Below, in pieces: positions 27,478 to 36,384 of a stretch of DNA of 64,000 nucleotides (its first letter is position 1; every line of letters starts with the position of its first letter). The translations under genes and the position numbers were made by a program. The stretch spans positions 1-64,000 of the forward strand of contig NZ_SSNW01000013.1 in NCBI RefSeq assembly GCF_004801315.1, in the 5' to 3' direction. Below the pieces are notes generated by a model that worked only from the letters and a program-made list of their open reading frames with translations, was not told the DNA's origin and searched no databases. The DNA comes from Deinococcus sp. Arct2-2. GTDB lineage: Bacteria; Deinococcota; Deinococci; Deinococcales; Deinococcaceae.

Positions 27478-27509
27478 AAAAAGCCACCCAAACACAAAGG
27501 TTTGGATGG
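27478..27509 (-). terminator. Terminator of the tryptophan dioxygenase gene
   Basis: Ten-base stem 27484-27493 with 27500-27509 (one G-U pair in the minus-strand RNA), six-base loop, followed on the minus strand by GCTTTTTC. It lies 50 bases past the stop. Confidence 0.8.
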
Positions 27510-27559
27510 GTCTATGTAGGGAAGCGCTCTTGCTCAGGCCGGCCCGCGCTTTTCCTCAT

Positions 27560-28423
27560 TTACAGACTGGTTCTGACTTGCCACAGCTCCGGAAAAAGGA
27601 CGATTTCTAGGGCTTTGCGGAGGTAGCCCGCGCCGCTGGTGCCGCCGCTGCCTGTTTTAAAGCCGATGGTGCGCTCCACAGTCGTCAGGTGATTAAAGCG
27701 CCATGCCCGGAAGTTATCTTCTACATCCAGTAACTTTTCGGCCAGTTCGTACAAGTCCCAGTACTCTTCGGGGTTGCGGTACACGGTGAGCCACGCGGCC
27801 AGCACGTCGGCGTTTTCCACAGGCTTCTTCGTAAAGTCGCGCTTTAGGACTTCGGCAGGCACAGGCAACCCCCGCGCCGCCAGCAATTGCAGCGTCAAGT
27901 CGTACACGCTTGGGGCAGTCAGCGCGGCCTGAAGGGGATCAAGCAGGTCGGCGCGGTGGGCGTGGGGCCGTAGCAGGGCGGGGTCGCGGTTGCCCAGCAG
28001 CACTTCTACCATGCGGTACTGCGCCGATTGGAAGCCGGAGGCACGCCCAAACGCGTCGCGGAACTGCAAGTAGTCCGCAGGCGTCATGGTTTTCAATACG
28101 TCCCAAGCATTGGTCATCTGCTGCTGCGCCTTGACCACCCTAGAAAGCATCTTCAGCGGCGCATCGGTGACGCCCGCCGCCAGCAAGGTCATGGCCGCCG
28201 TCAGCTCGCGCACCACCAACGACATCCAGATCTCGGAGACGTGATGCACCGACACGAACAGATGCTCGTCGTGCGCTGTGGTCACAGGTTTGTGCGCCGA
28301 CAGCAGGGTATCTATTTGCAGATACTCCACGTAACTCAGCGCCCGCGAGAAATCGCCGTAAGCACGTTCGGCAGAGTTCGGGTCTGGATCGGCAGGGGCA
28401 GCCGGAAGATGGGGATCGCTCAT
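27560..28423 (-). CDS. kynA: Tryptophan 2,3-dioxygenase
   Basis: The 287-residue protein is a heme enzyme that opens the indole ring of L-tryptophan to N-formylkynurenine, the first step of the kynurenine pathway. Family motifs are clear: YGDFSRALSYVEYLQIDTLL at the start, DEHLFVSVHHVSEIW with the active-site His, LKTMTPADYLQFRDAFGRASGFQSAQYR (given here as a motif region), and NHLTTVERTIGFKTGSGGTSGAGYL with the substrate-loop GTGGS-like segment and the proximal heme His near 240. Length is normal for bacterial TDO. No kynureninase or formamidase gene lies next to it, so the pathway is completed elsewhere if at all. It is transcribed alone, divergent from the ATP-grasp operon. Confidence 0.93.
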   Translation of the reverse strand: MSDPHLPAAPADPDPNSAERAYGDFSRALSYVEYLQIDTLLSAHKPVTTAHDEHLFVSVHHVSEIWMSLVVRELTAAMTLLAAGVTDAPLKMLSRVVKAQQQMTNAWDVLKTMTPADYLQFRDAFGRASGFQSAQYRMVEVLLGNRDPALLRPHAHRADLLDPLQAALTAPSVYDLTLQLLAARGLPVPAEVLKRDFTKKPVENADVLAAWLTVYRNPEEYWDLYELAEKLLDVEDNFRAWRFNHLTTVERTIGFKTGSGGTSGAGYLRKALEIVLFPELWQVRTSL

Positions 28424-28752
28424 AGGCTGAGCGTACTCCTAAGTCACAGGCGAGGCACGCGAAAGCTCATTGAAAGAGCTGACCAGTATGTCTAAGGTAG
28501 TGAACTATGCAGACAGGCAGATTCTCGTAAACACGGGCGCCAACAGGGTTTTAACAACAGATTAATTTGGGTGCGGGCGGTGCGGCAGGTCGTGAGGCGA
28601 TTTGCCTCAGCATTCGCTGGCTCATCCTCTACAGCCTCTCCTCTCACCCGAGGCTGTAAATTGAGGCACAATTCTGTTTCCGGCTCTGGCCTCCGCTCCC
28701 CACCGCACCGCATCGATCCCGTTGCATCATCCCGCTGCCCAATGAGACCCCT
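28424..28752. other. Divergent promoter region between kynA and the ATP-grasp operon
   Basis: No gene is called; leftward frames over it are shadows of the ATP-grasp start. The region must hold promoters for both sides, but no box pair stands out. An AGGAG sits 12 bases before the kynA start. Confidence 0.4.
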
Positions 28753-29871
28753 ATGACTACTCTGCACCCGAGCGCCGAAGTGCCTGCCTCTCTCTCGCCC
28801 ACCACCCGAACCCCCGATACGCTGCCCAAAGTTCTGTTCACCAAAAATTTCAGCGTGACTTCTGCCCAACTGACGGCGCTTCAGGGCGCTCCCTACGAAG
28901 TTTGGGCCAGCCACACCGACCCCGATCACGGCATGTTGGCCGCCGCGCCGCACACCTTTTTAGAGCCGAAAGGGTTGCTTGGGGACGAGTACGCCGCGTG
29001 GCTGCTTTCGGCCTGTGCGGAGCGCGGTATTACGCTGGTGGTTCCCGGCAAAGAGCGCGAGCGGTTGGGGCACTGGCAACCCGCATTTGCCGAGGCTGGA
29101 ATAACGTTAATCGTGCCCGCAGATGAGCAGACCCAGCGGCACTTGGAACGCAAAGACGAATTTTTGCGGGCGTGGGATTCCTCTATTTTGCCCATTCCGC
29201 GCTGGACGACTTTCGATACTTCGGCCAGCTTTGAGGACGGCCTGAGTGCGCTACGAGAAGACGGCGTGCGCCTGTGCGTCAAGCCTGCGCGGGGTATTTA
29301 TGCCAGCGGGTTCCGGGTGCTGATGGAGCGGCCCGACCTGAATTCCTTCCTGAAGGGCGAGTTGTACCAGATGAGCGTGGCGGCGGCGCGGGAAATGTTC
29401 GCGGGCCAGGCGCTCCCTACCATGTTGCTGATGCACACGCTGGAAGGCGCGGAACGCAGCATTGACTGTGTGGCATGGCAAGGCCGCCTGATACGCGCCG
29501 TGGTGCGCCGGAAAGGGGAGCATGGGCAACGCCTAGAAGACCGCCCCGACTTGGTGGCCGCCGCCGAAAAAATTGCCCAGAAGTACAGTCTCAGCGGCAT
29601 CTTCAATTTTCAGACCAAAGACGACGGCCACCGCGTCCCACACATGCTGGAGATCAATGCACGGGCATCGGGCGGCCTGCGCTACAGCATGGCGGCGGGC
29701 ATCAATTTCCCGCGCTTGCTGCTGGACGCAGCAACGGGAGCGCTGGACTGGGACGCCTTGCCCACCGTTCGCACGGGCCTCAGCGTGGCCGAAGACAAGG
29801 TGGTGCGCGTGATGGGCACGGCGGAGCTGGCCGAACCGGAAGTGGCCGAACTAGGGGCTGCGGCAGGATGA
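28753..29871 (+). CDS. ATP-grasp protein of a Ter-type biosynthetic operon
   Basis: The 372-residue protein is an ATP-grasp ligase: a pre-ATP-grasp Rossmann-like part (about 27-120), then the ATP-binding core with RLCVKPARGIYASGF (the phosphate-loop region), a hydrophobic adenine pocket LLMHTLEGAERSIDCVAWQGR, and the metal site EINARASGG. It would join a carboxylate to an amine or similar nucleophile using ATP; the substrate is unknown. It opens a tightly packed five-gene set, overlapping the PRTase gene by ATGA. This gene order is the one described for the nucleotide-like metabolite module linked with tellurite-resistance (Ter) systems (Anantharaman, Iyer and Aravind). Confidence 0.87.
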   Translation: MTTLHPSAEVPASLSPTTRTPDTLPKVLFTKNFSVTSAQLTALQGAPYEVWASHTDPDHGMLAAAPHTFLEPKGLLGDEYAAWLLSACAERGITLVVPGKERERLGHWQPAFAEAGITLIVPADEQTQRHLERKDEFLRAWDSSILPIPRWTTFDTSASFEDGLSALREDGVRLCVKPARGIYASGFRVLMERPDLNSFLKGELYQMSVAAAREMFAGQALPTMLLMHTLEGAERSIDCVAWQGRLIRAVVRRKGEHGQRLEDRPDLVAAAEKIAQKYSLSGIFNFQTKDDGHRVPHMLEINARASGGLRYSMAAGINFPRLLLDAATGALDWDALPTVRTGLSVAEDKVVRVMGTAELAEPEVAELGAAAG

Positions 29872-31001
29872 CCGTTATCCCAGACGTGGAGACGCAAGAG
29901 GTCATTTTGCCGAGTGGCACGCTGAGGCTGCGGCTTGAATCTGCCACTGCGCCACTGAATGAGCTGCCGCTAGACGAACTCCTGACTTACGCCGTGCGCC
30001 GCAACCCCAAACGTGGATTCTTGTTCGTGAGTAGGGTGCTAGGCAAACACATTCCGATTCCGCCGGAAGTGGCGGCCCGGACTTACCGCACGCTGGCCGA
30101 TGCTTTGCCGCAGTTACACGCGCCGCACTTTATTGGGCTGGCAGAAACGGCCACAGCATTGGGCGAAGGCGTGTTCCGGGCGTGGCTGGCAGGTGAGGAG
30201 CATCGGCGCGGCACGTTCCAGCACACCACGCGTTACCACACGCAAGCGCCTCTGTTGCTGCGCTTCGACGAACCGCACTCGCACGCGCCCGCCCATTTGG
30301 TCTACGATCCCGGCCCGGAGGCACGCGCCGCCACTGAATTGGTCTTGGTGGACGATGAACTGTCTACCGGAACGACGCTGCAAAACTTGGCCGCCGCGTG
30401 GCTGGAACTGCACCCACACGTCTCGCGGGTGGTCTTGGTCAGCCTGACCGACTGGTGTCCACGCCGCCGCGACTTGGCCGAAGCGTTGGGTCTCCCTGTA
30501 GATTTTGTGAGCCTCACACGCGGCGAATTCTCGTTCATACCTGACCCAGCGTGGAAACCCGTCGCCTTGCCTGCGGTGGTAGGCAACGGGGCCGACAAAA
30601 CGGCGTTGCTGGCCGCTCAGAGCGCACGTTACGGCCACCTGACCGATGTGCCTACACTGGAAGCATTGGGTCTGACCTTCCAGCCCACAGAGTGCGTGCT
30701 GGTGCTGGGAACCGGGGAATATCAGTATCCGGCCTTTGCGCTGGCGGGCCTGATCGCGCCTTCCGTTGCTTCCTGCCTGTGGAGCGCCACCACCCGCAGC
30801 CCGATTGTGCCGGGGCTGGCGATCCGGCACACCCTGAGCTTTGCCGACAACGTGTCAGACGGGATTTCCAACTATGTGTACAACGTAGACCCCGCCGCGT
30901 ACAGCCGGATTCTGGTGGGGTACGAGGGCGCGTGCGTGCCTGATCCCGCACTGATGGTGGCGCTGGGGCCACACGCGCAGGCCGTCAGGCTGAGTGTATG
31001 A
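29868..31001 (+). CDS. PRTase-TRSP domain protein
   Basis: The 377-residue protein starts at the ATG that overlaps the preceding stop. It has an orotate-PRTase-like domain with the PRPP-binding loop LVLVDDELSTGTTLQN (about 158-173), and a C-terminal TRSP domain containing the literal signature ATTRSPIVPG near residue 305. Such proteins are predicted to make or remodel a nucleoside-like compound by transferring a base to or from a phosphoribosyl group. They occur nearly always with the ATP-grasp, HAD and CitE-like partners seen here. It overlaps the HAD gene by ATGA, so the three are translationally coupled. Confidence 0.9.
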   Translation: MTVIPDVETQEVILPSGTLRLRLESATAPLNELPLDELLTYAVRRNPKRGFLFVSRVLGKHIPIPPEVAARTYRTLADALPQLHAPHFIGLAETATALGEGVFRAWLAGEEHRRGTFQHTTRYHTQAPLLLRFDEPHSHAPAHLVYDPGPEARAATELVLVDDELSTGTTLQNLAAAWLELHPHVSRVVLVSLTDWCPRRRDLAEALGLPVDFVSLTRGEFSFIPDPAWKPVALPAVVGNGADKTALLAAQSARYGHLTDVPTLEALGLTFQPTECVLVLGTGEYQYPAFALAGLIAPSVASCLWSATTRSPIVPGLAIRHTLSFADNVSDGISNYVYNVDPAAYSRILVGYEGACVPDPALMVALGPHAQAVRLSV

Positions 31002-31768
31002 GCACCCCCGCCATCGTCGCTTTTGCCGACCTAGACGACACTTTATTTCAAACGCTCCGCAAGTTGCCGGGAATAGACCCGCACATGCTGACGCCCGCTA
31101 CCGTGAATACTCGCGGTGAGGCGCACTCGTTTTGCACGCCCGCACAGGCCGAACTCCTGCGCTTGCTGGACTGCGGCGGCGTGACTGTCATTCCCGTCAC
31201 CGGGCGCGACCTCGCGGCGATGGCGCGTGTGACGCTGCCGTTCTTGTCTTGGCGAATCGTGGATCATGGCCTGACGATGGTTGCGCCGGGCGGAGAAATA
31301 GACGCGGCGTGGGCCGAGCAGGTACGCGAACGGTTGCACGACTTACAAGACGCTCTGACCGCTGCTACCGCGCACCTAGAGGCCCACGCCGCCCGCCTCG
31401 GCTGCCGCCTGACCCGCCACCATGCCCACGACTTGCCGTTTATGACGGTGCTGAAGCATCCGGAGGCACAGGCCGAAGCGCTGGAAGAACTACAACTGCG
31501 CTGGGAAGCTTTTTTGACCGATCAGGGGCTGGAGAGCCTGAAGATCATCGCCAATGCCAACAATGTCAGCGTATTGCCGCGCAGTCTGGGCAAGGCGGAA
31601 GCTGTGCAGCACCTTCGCCAGCACCACTTTGCCGACGCCGTGCTGACCCTCGGCTTGGGCGACAGCCTCAGCGACTTGGCCTTTATGAGCGCCTGCGATT
31701 TTGCCATCACGCCGCCGAGAGGCCAGCTTCTGCGGGCGGTGAACGCGGCCAACTTGCCTCAGCGGTAG
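30998..31768 (+). CDS. HAD-superfamily phosphatase of the Ter-type operon
   Basis: The 256-residue protein has the HAD signature FADLDDTLF near its start (nucleophile and general-acid Asp residues), motif II in VIPVTGRD, a C2-type cap between about 85 and 180, and LGLGDSLSDLAFM with the metal-binding Asp near 217. It is a likely sugar- or nucleotide-phosphate phosphatase acting on the product of the neighbouring PRTases. The start overlaps the PRTase stop as ATGA. About 205 bases without a gene separate it from the next operon member. Confidence 0.88.
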   Translation: MSTPAIVAFADLDDTLFQTLRKLPGIDPHMLTPATVNTRGEAHSFCTPAQAELLRLLDCGGVTVIPVTGRDLAAMARVTLPFLSWRIVDHGLTMVAPGGEIDAAWAEQVRERLHDLQDALTAATAHLEAHAARLGCRLTRHHAHDLPFMTVLKHPEAQAEALEELQLRWEAFLTDQGLESLKIIANANNVSVLPRSLGKAEAVQHLRQHHFADAVLTLGLGDSLSDLAFMSACDFAITPPRGQLLRAVNAANLPQR

Positions 31769-31973
31769 CCGCATGACCGCCTATATAGGTTCGGGCTTTC
31801 GTGGGCTGACAAACATGCTGGATGCTGGAGCCAACCTCATTCATTCACCTGCCATGATTTGAAGACTTGACGCTTGATCTTCCTCGCCCATTCCCATTTG
31901 CTTAACTCCCATTTGCCCGGAGACGTTGCCCTATGACCATTTCCCACCTCACACTGCCACAATCCATTTCCGC

Positions 31974-33050
31974 ATGACGCCACAACCTGACGCCCTTCTG
32001 ACCACTCCAAACCATCCGGCACATGCTCTGGCCCATACCTTGCCCACTGCCGACGTGCAGGTACACCTTCGGCCCGCAGAGCCGCACTTGGTCAGCGTGC
32101 AGGAAAAGGAAAGCCTGCTGCGGGCAGGAGTGTCGTATGGCACGCTGCTGACGCCCGAACAAGTTCCCAGTAACGTGCAACTGGCCGCTTACCATGCAGC
32201 GCTGACCCGAAACGGCGAGCGCGTAGGGGCATTGTTGGCAAGCCTGACGGCAGAGATATGGGCAACGTATCCTCAACCCATTTTGGTTTCGCTGGCCCGC
32301 GCCGGAACCCCGGTGGGCTGTGCCATGCGCCGTCTGGCCCGTCGCTGGGGGCTGGAGTTGCCGCACCACACGCTCAGCATTATTCGGGGCAGCGGCATAG
32401 ATTTGGCGGCATTGGACACTGTGCGCGGTCTACATCCACACAGGCAACTGGTATTTGTAGACGGATGGACGGGCAAGGGCAGCATTTTTGGGGCGCTGAA
32501 GGACAGTTTGCCCGCCGATGTGCCCACCCGACTTGCCGTACTGAGTGACCCAGCGGGAGTGGCCTTGCACGCCGCCACACACGACGATGTGTTGCTGCCG
32601 CACGCGGCGCTGAATGCCAGCGTATGCGGCCTGCTGAGCCGGACTTTTGTTGCCCCGGAAGGCGGTCTGCACGCGGCGCGGATAGAGGAGCAGTTGCGCG
32701 GATACGATCAGACAGCGGAGTATCTGGACGCACTCGACGCCCTCAGCGCCCCGTTTATGCCTGATTTCCGTCTGCCTCTCGGCCCGCGCCCACAGCAGCC
32801 GCAAGATGTGGTGACGGCCCTTGCGGCCACCCTCGGCGTCACCGATCCGCATTTGGTCAAACCGAGTGTGGGCGAGGCCACGCGGGTCTTTTTGAGGCGC
32901 GAACCTGCCCACCTGATGCTGCGTGAGGCGGGCCACCCCGATACGCTGCATCTAGAACACTTGGCACAGGCCGCCCGCGTGCCAGTCAGCGTTCATCCTA
33001 CTTTGCCCTACCTCGCCGCTGCTCTGATCCATCCCGGAGGCCCCCGCTGA
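31974..33050 (+). CDS. StiP/PRTase-like protein with C-terminal Pelota-type domain
   Basis: The 358-residue protein matches the family annotated either as cysteine protease StiP or as a divergent PRTase. ISLARAGTPVGCAMRRLARRW-like and LVFVDGWTGKGSIFGALK (about 159-176) form the PRPP-loop region, supporting the PRTase reading. A C-terminal part (about 270-358, VTALAATLGVTDPHLVKPS... to ALIHPGG) corresponds to the Pelota-like RNA-binding domain usually attached. ATG 31974 is the first ATG in frame; a longer TTG start at 31926 lacks support. The stop overlaps the following ATG by one base, so the pair is coupled. Confidence 0.83.
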   Translation: MTPQPDALLTTPNHPAHALAHTLPTADVQVHLRPAEPHLVSVQEKESLLRAGVSYGTLLTPEQVPSNVQLAAYHAALTRNGERVGALLASLTAEIWATYPQPILVSLARAGTPVGCAMRRLARRWGLELPHHTLSIIRGSGIDLAALDTVRGLHPHRQLVFVDGWTGKGSIFGALKDSLPADVPTRLAVLSDPAGVALHAATHDDVLLPHAALNASVCGLLSRTFVAPEGGLHAARIEEQLRGYDQTAEYLDALDALSAPFMPDFRLPLGPRPQQPQDVVTALAATLGVTDPHLVKPSVGEATRVFLRREPAHLMLREAGHPDTLHLEHLAQAARVPVSVHPTLPYLAAALIHPGGPR

Positions 33051-34036
33051 TGCCTGTGCTGACCCCGCTTTCAACCCTGTCAACCCTCGATCCTTGGGCT
33101 TTGGGCGCAAGCTTGTATGCCCCCGCCACCCGTGACGATCTGGTGCAGCTTGGCACAGACAAATATCCGCACCTGAGTAGCCTGATCTACTGCACCGAAG
33201 ACGCCGTGCGCGAGGAAGATGTGCCGCGTGCGTTGGCGAATCTGACCCTCGCTTTGCCCGATTTGCCCCCCATCGGCACTGCTAGCACTGCTCTCTCTGG
33301 CACCGGCAAAGCGAGGACTGGCCCCCTGCGCCTGATCCGCGCCCGCAATCCGGAGGTGCTGGCGCAACTGCTGACGCTGGATTTGCGCGGGATCAGCGGC
33401 TTCGTGCTGCCCAAAACGCACGACGGCAATCTGGCCTCCTACATGCGCCTGCTGAACCGTGAGGAACACGCGCATCTGTCTGTATTGCTGACCTTGGAGA
33501 CCCGCGAGGCGCTGAGTGAACACCGGATGGCCTGCCTGCGCGACCTGATTTTTCAGGAGAGTTGGCAGCACCGGATCGCTTGCCTGCGCATTGGCGGCAA
33601 CGACTTGATGCACGCGCTTGGCGTGCGCCGCACGCCGGGCCGCACCCTCTACGAAGGGCCGCTGGAACGGGTCATCAGTATGCTCATCGGCGTGTTCAAA
33701 CCCTACGGATTTATGCTTTCCAGCCCAGTGTACGAAGTGTTTGAAGACTTGACGACGCTGGCCCGCGAGGTTCAGCAAGACCTCGAATACGGCTTGTCGG
33801 GCAAAACTATTATTCATCCGGTGCAGCTAAGTACCGTGCTGAACGGCTACCGCGTGACCGAAGGCGACCTGCAAGAAGCCCACGCGATTTTGGCCGAGGA
33901 CGCCCCCGCCGTCTTTAAGATGAATGGGCGGATGTGTGAGCCAGCCACCCACAGCCGTTGGGCGCACGACATCCTCATTCGCGCCGAGCGGTACGGCACC
34001 CTCCCCCCCCTACGGCATGAAGCGCTCCATTTTTGA
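33050..34036 (+). CDS. CitE/HpcH-like TIM-barrel C-C lyase of the Ter-type operon
   Basis: The 328-residue protein is a HpcH/HpaI-aldolase or citrate-lyase-beta-like TIM barrel. Visible motifs include a RARNPEVLAQLL stretch with the phosphate-binding Arg region, GFVLPKTHDGNL (metal/acetyl-CoA side), VLLTLETREAL with the metal-binding Glu, and LRIGGNDLMHALGVRR. It would cleave or form a C-C bond in the same unknown pathway. It ends the five-gene operon. A run of eight C at about 33998-34010, seven codons before the stop, is a possible slippage or sequencing-error site; in another frame the tail would differ slightly. Confidence 0.87.
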   Translation: MPVLTPLSTLSTLDPWALGASLYAPATRDDLVQLGTDKYPHLSSLIYCTEDAVREEDVPRALANLTLALPDLPPIGTASTALSGTGKARTGPLRLIRARNPEVLAQLLTLDLRGISGFVLPKTHDGNLASYMRLLNREEHAHLSVLLTLETREALSEHRMACLRDLIFQESWQHRIACLRIGGNDLMHALGVRRTPGRTLYEGPLERVISMLIGVFKPYGFMLSSPVYEVFEDLTTLAREVQQDLEYGLSGKTIIHPVQLSTVLNGYRVTEGDLQEAHAILAEDAPAVFKMNGRMCEPATHSRWAHDILIRAERYGTLPPLRHEALHF

Positions 34037-34314
34037 GGAACGGCTGAAGATTCTCGCTACGCCTTCTCTCGCCAGTCAAATTTGGAACGAGATGATTTGC
34101 CTGTTTTCGAGGAAGATAGACGGATTTTGATCCCAATATCTATTTACTCGATTGAAAATTGAGATGACGGCTGTTTCTCTTAAACGGTTTGGAGACGCTT
34201 AGAGATCAAAGTGATTCGTAAGCTGCCGCTCACCGGTCTACACCAGATTCAAGAATATGTGGGAAGTTCGTGTTTGTGCGGCGCAACTGTAAGACGGGTG
34301 TGGGTTGTGCTGAC

Positions 34315-34320
34315 TAGATT
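34315..34320 (+). promoter_or_regulatory. -10 box (TAGATT) before the binding-protein gene
   Basis: TAGATT fits TANNNT and lies five bases before the ATG at 34326, consistent with a leaderless transcript. No ribosome site is present and the -35 is poor. Confidence 0.4.
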
Positions 34321-34325
34321 GGCGT

Positions 34326-35555
34326 ATGCACCCTAATAAAACCCCTTCCAAAACCATGTTGAGCGGCACCTTCGTTCGTCATCTCTCGGTGGGCCTGATT
34401 TCCTCGGCCCTCATGGTGGGCGGGGCACAGGCGGCCACCATCAAGCTCGCTACCATCAGCCCGCTCAGTGGCAGCCTGACCGCCATCGGCTCGGAAGTAA
34501 AGCGCGGCGCAGAACTGGCCGTGCAGGAGCAGGCCAAAGCGTTCAAGGCGCTGGGGCACGATCTGGTCTTGGCACCGTTTGACGATCAGGCATCGGCTAC
34601 GTTGGGCGCACAGATTGCCGGAACCGTGCTGGCCGACAAGAACATTTTGGGCGTGGTAGGTGCGCTGAATTCTAGTGTGTCCAACGTAGTGGCCGCCGCC
34701 TTTGCTCCGGGTAAGCTGGCTATGATTTCGCCCGCCAGCACCAACGACCAACTGACGCGCAACAGTTGGATGCACTTTAGCCGCGTGGTGTCTGCCGACA
34801 GCGCGCAGGGCGTGGCCGCGGCCAACTACATTGCCGACGAACTGAAGGCCACCAGCGTTTACGTGATTTCCGACAACACCGCGTATGGCAACGGCCTGAC
34901 CAAAGTGCTGCTGACCAACCTCGCCAAGCGCAAAGTGAAAGTGGCGGCCTATTCGGGTGCATCTACGCCTGCCCAAATCTCTGACGTGATTAAGAAAGTG
35001 AAAGCCAGCAAGGCCAACGTGGTGTACTTTGGCGGCACCGATGACACGGGCGCGGCCCTAGTGAAGGATTTGCGTGCTGCAGGCGTGAAAGCTACGTTCA
35101 TGGGCGGCGACGGTCTGGACTCCCCCAGCTTCCTCAAGCGTGCCGGAATCGCGGGCGCAGGCGTGGTGTACACCACCGGGTTCGGTCCCGTCAGCGCCTT
35201 CTCCAACGCCCTGACCTTTACCAACAAATATCAGGCGGCCTACGGAGCCAAGCCCAGCGGCGTGGCCGTGTACGCCTACGACGCTGCCAACGTGATGCTG
35301 GAAGCCATGAAGAACGCCTTGAAGACGGCCGGAACAGTACCCACGCGGGTGCAGGTAGCCGAGGCCGTTCGCAAAGTCAACTTGCCCGCCTGCTTCGACG
35401 GTGACACGACCAACTGCGTGACCATTACGGGCGCAGTGGGCTTCTCTACTACCGGAGAGCGGATGCGTTCGCGCCTGCTGATCATGAAATTCGATAACTT
35501 GTTGCAAGCACAGGTGGCTAAGATTCAGATTGTAAACGCAGAAAGCTTGAAATAA
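34326..35555 (+). CDS. Branched-chain amino-acid-type ABC transporter binding protein
   Basis: The 409-residue periplasmic binding protein has a signal peptide ending GGAQA before ATIKL (about residue 36). It shows the LivJ-like type I fold: [26 protein letters not shown] (motif region), [30 protein letters not shown] with ligand-contact Ser/Thr, and [21 protein letters not shown]. The likely ligand is a branched-chain or related amino acid. The permease and ATPase genes are not adjacent, so it must work with components encoded elsewhere. A perfect 20-base-pair hairpin follows the stop. Confidence 0.9.
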   Translation: MHPNKTPSKTMLSGTFVRHLSVGLISSALMVGGAQAATIKLATISPLSGSLTAIGSEVKRGAELAVQEQAKAFKALGHDLVLAPFDDQASATLGAQIAGTVLADKNILGVVGALNSSVSNVVAAAFAPGKLAMISPASTNDQLTRNSWMHFSRVVSADSAQGVAAANYIADELKATSVYVISDNTAYGNGLTKVLLTNLAKRKVKVAAYSGASTPAQISDVIKKVKASKANVVYFGGTDDTGAALVKDLRAAGVKATFMGGDGLDSPSFLKRAGIAGAGVVYTTGFGPVSAFSNALTFTNKYQAAYGAKPSGVAVYAYDAANVMLEAMKNALKTAGTVPTRVQVAEAVRKVNLPACFDGDTTNCVTITGAVGFSTTGERMRSRLLIMKFDNLLQAQVAKIQIVNAESLK

Positions 35556-35589
35556 GGCTTGAGGATTTCAAATTAAACTCAGTGAAATA

Positions 35590-35645
35590 AGAAAAATAAT
35601 CGAAAAGGCATCTGCTATTAAGTCAGATGCCTTTTCGATTATTTT
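35590..35645. terminator. Strong bidirectional terminator
   Basis: A perfect 20-bp stem (35595-35614 with 35624-35643) has a nine-base loop. T-runs follow on both strands (TTTTC on plus, TTTTTC on minus). It ends the binding-protein gene on the plus strand and the micropeptide gene on the minus strand. Confidence 0.93.
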
Positions 35646-35649
35646 CGGT

Positions 35650-35796
35650 CTAGCCTGCCCAAATACTTATGCTGCCATCTGTTCTAGGAATTGAGGGCTT
35701 CCCATTATCAGCGGTCAGACCTGCGCTCAGGCTCCCACTGGCGATAGTCAGAAAGGCAGTCACGATAAATAGCGCAGCTTTGATCTTAGGTTTCAT
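35650..35796 (-). CDS. Secreted 48-residue micropeptide ending GSISIWAG
   Basis: This is a short gene of a kind usually missed. The ATG at 35796 has a strong AAGGAG five bases upstream. The product begins MKPKIKAALFIVTAFLTIAS, a clear signal peptide with a probable cleavage after SLSA, leaving a mature peptide of about 23 residues that ends GSISIWAG. The stop lies six bases from a perfect bidirectional terminator, so it has its own transcription unit. Its C-terminal octapeptide resembles the GSLGVWAG repeats of the subtilase encoded divergently 590 bases away. It might be a peptide signal, a protease ligand or inhibitor, or a surface peptide. I know of no named family; function is unassigned. 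Confidence 0.72.
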   Translation of the reverse strand: MKPKIKAALFIVTAFLTIASGSLSAGLTADNGKPSIPRTDGSISIWAG

Positions 35797-35830
35797 AATT
35801 CTCCTTTTAAAGCTCTAAAACTAGGCCAAC

Positions 35831-35848
35831 AAAAAGCCCAAGTTGGGC
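35831..35848 (-). terminator. Small hairpin plus T-run upstream of the micropeptide gene
   Basis: On the minus strand GCCCAACTTGGGC is followed by TTTTT, about 35 bases before the micropeptide ATG. It may be an attenuator in the leader or a weak terminator for incoming transcripts. Confidence 0.35.
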
Positions 35849-36384
35849 GCGTCACCTAACCGTGCAAACATCCTCTCTGCTGAACTGGTGTGCAGATTCC
35901 CATACCTTTTTTGGAAGTACAAGCAGGTTTGCGGATTCCTGCGAGCAGTGCAGAGATTCAAGAGCGGCTATCTCTTGAGGGTTCAGAAAATGTGCGTCAG
36001 CATCGGCTGAAATTTTACCCTTAATCTAATTCTCAATAAAAACTAATGGAGTGGGCAGTCCGGTGATCGGGTCAATTTATCTCAGGTAACAGAGGCATCT
36101 TAGACAACATTCATATAAAAGAGGAGGTTGTTTTTTTCTGGGTCAGCAACTTTACTGGGCAGACCGGAGACTATCCTGCCCCCCTACTCTATGAAGGCCA
36201 TATCAGCTACAAGTTGGCAAAATCGGACAACGATTCCTTAATTAATAATTTGTTCCTGAATCGGGTGTAGAAAAACGGCGTATCTGCCAAAAAAGTGACA
36301 AAAATGTCAGTATAAAGTTGTAAACTCATTTCATCCTCACAGCGGCCACTTTAGCCCTGCCCTGATCTCTTAAGGAGATTTCCT
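35849..36384. other. Long divergent intergenic region before the subtilase gene
   Basis: AT-rich, with no further gene supported. It must hold promoters for the micropeptide (leftward) and the subtilase (rightward). An inverted repeat lies at 36296-36309. A GAGGAGG at 36121-36127 is not followed by a usable start. Confidence 0.4.
36296..36309. promoter_or_regulatory. Inverted repeat TGACA-N4-TGTCA upstream of the subtilase
   Basis: A perfect 5-bp dyad with an AAAA centre lies 76 bases upstream of the subtilase ATG and just before TATAAAG/TAAACT boxes that could serve as -10. It is a candidate operator. Confidence 0.45.

Noticed and set aside
36121..36240. Possible small ORF after GAGGAGG
   Set aside because: The only start codon touches the ribosome site and the frame shows no signal peptide or other feature.
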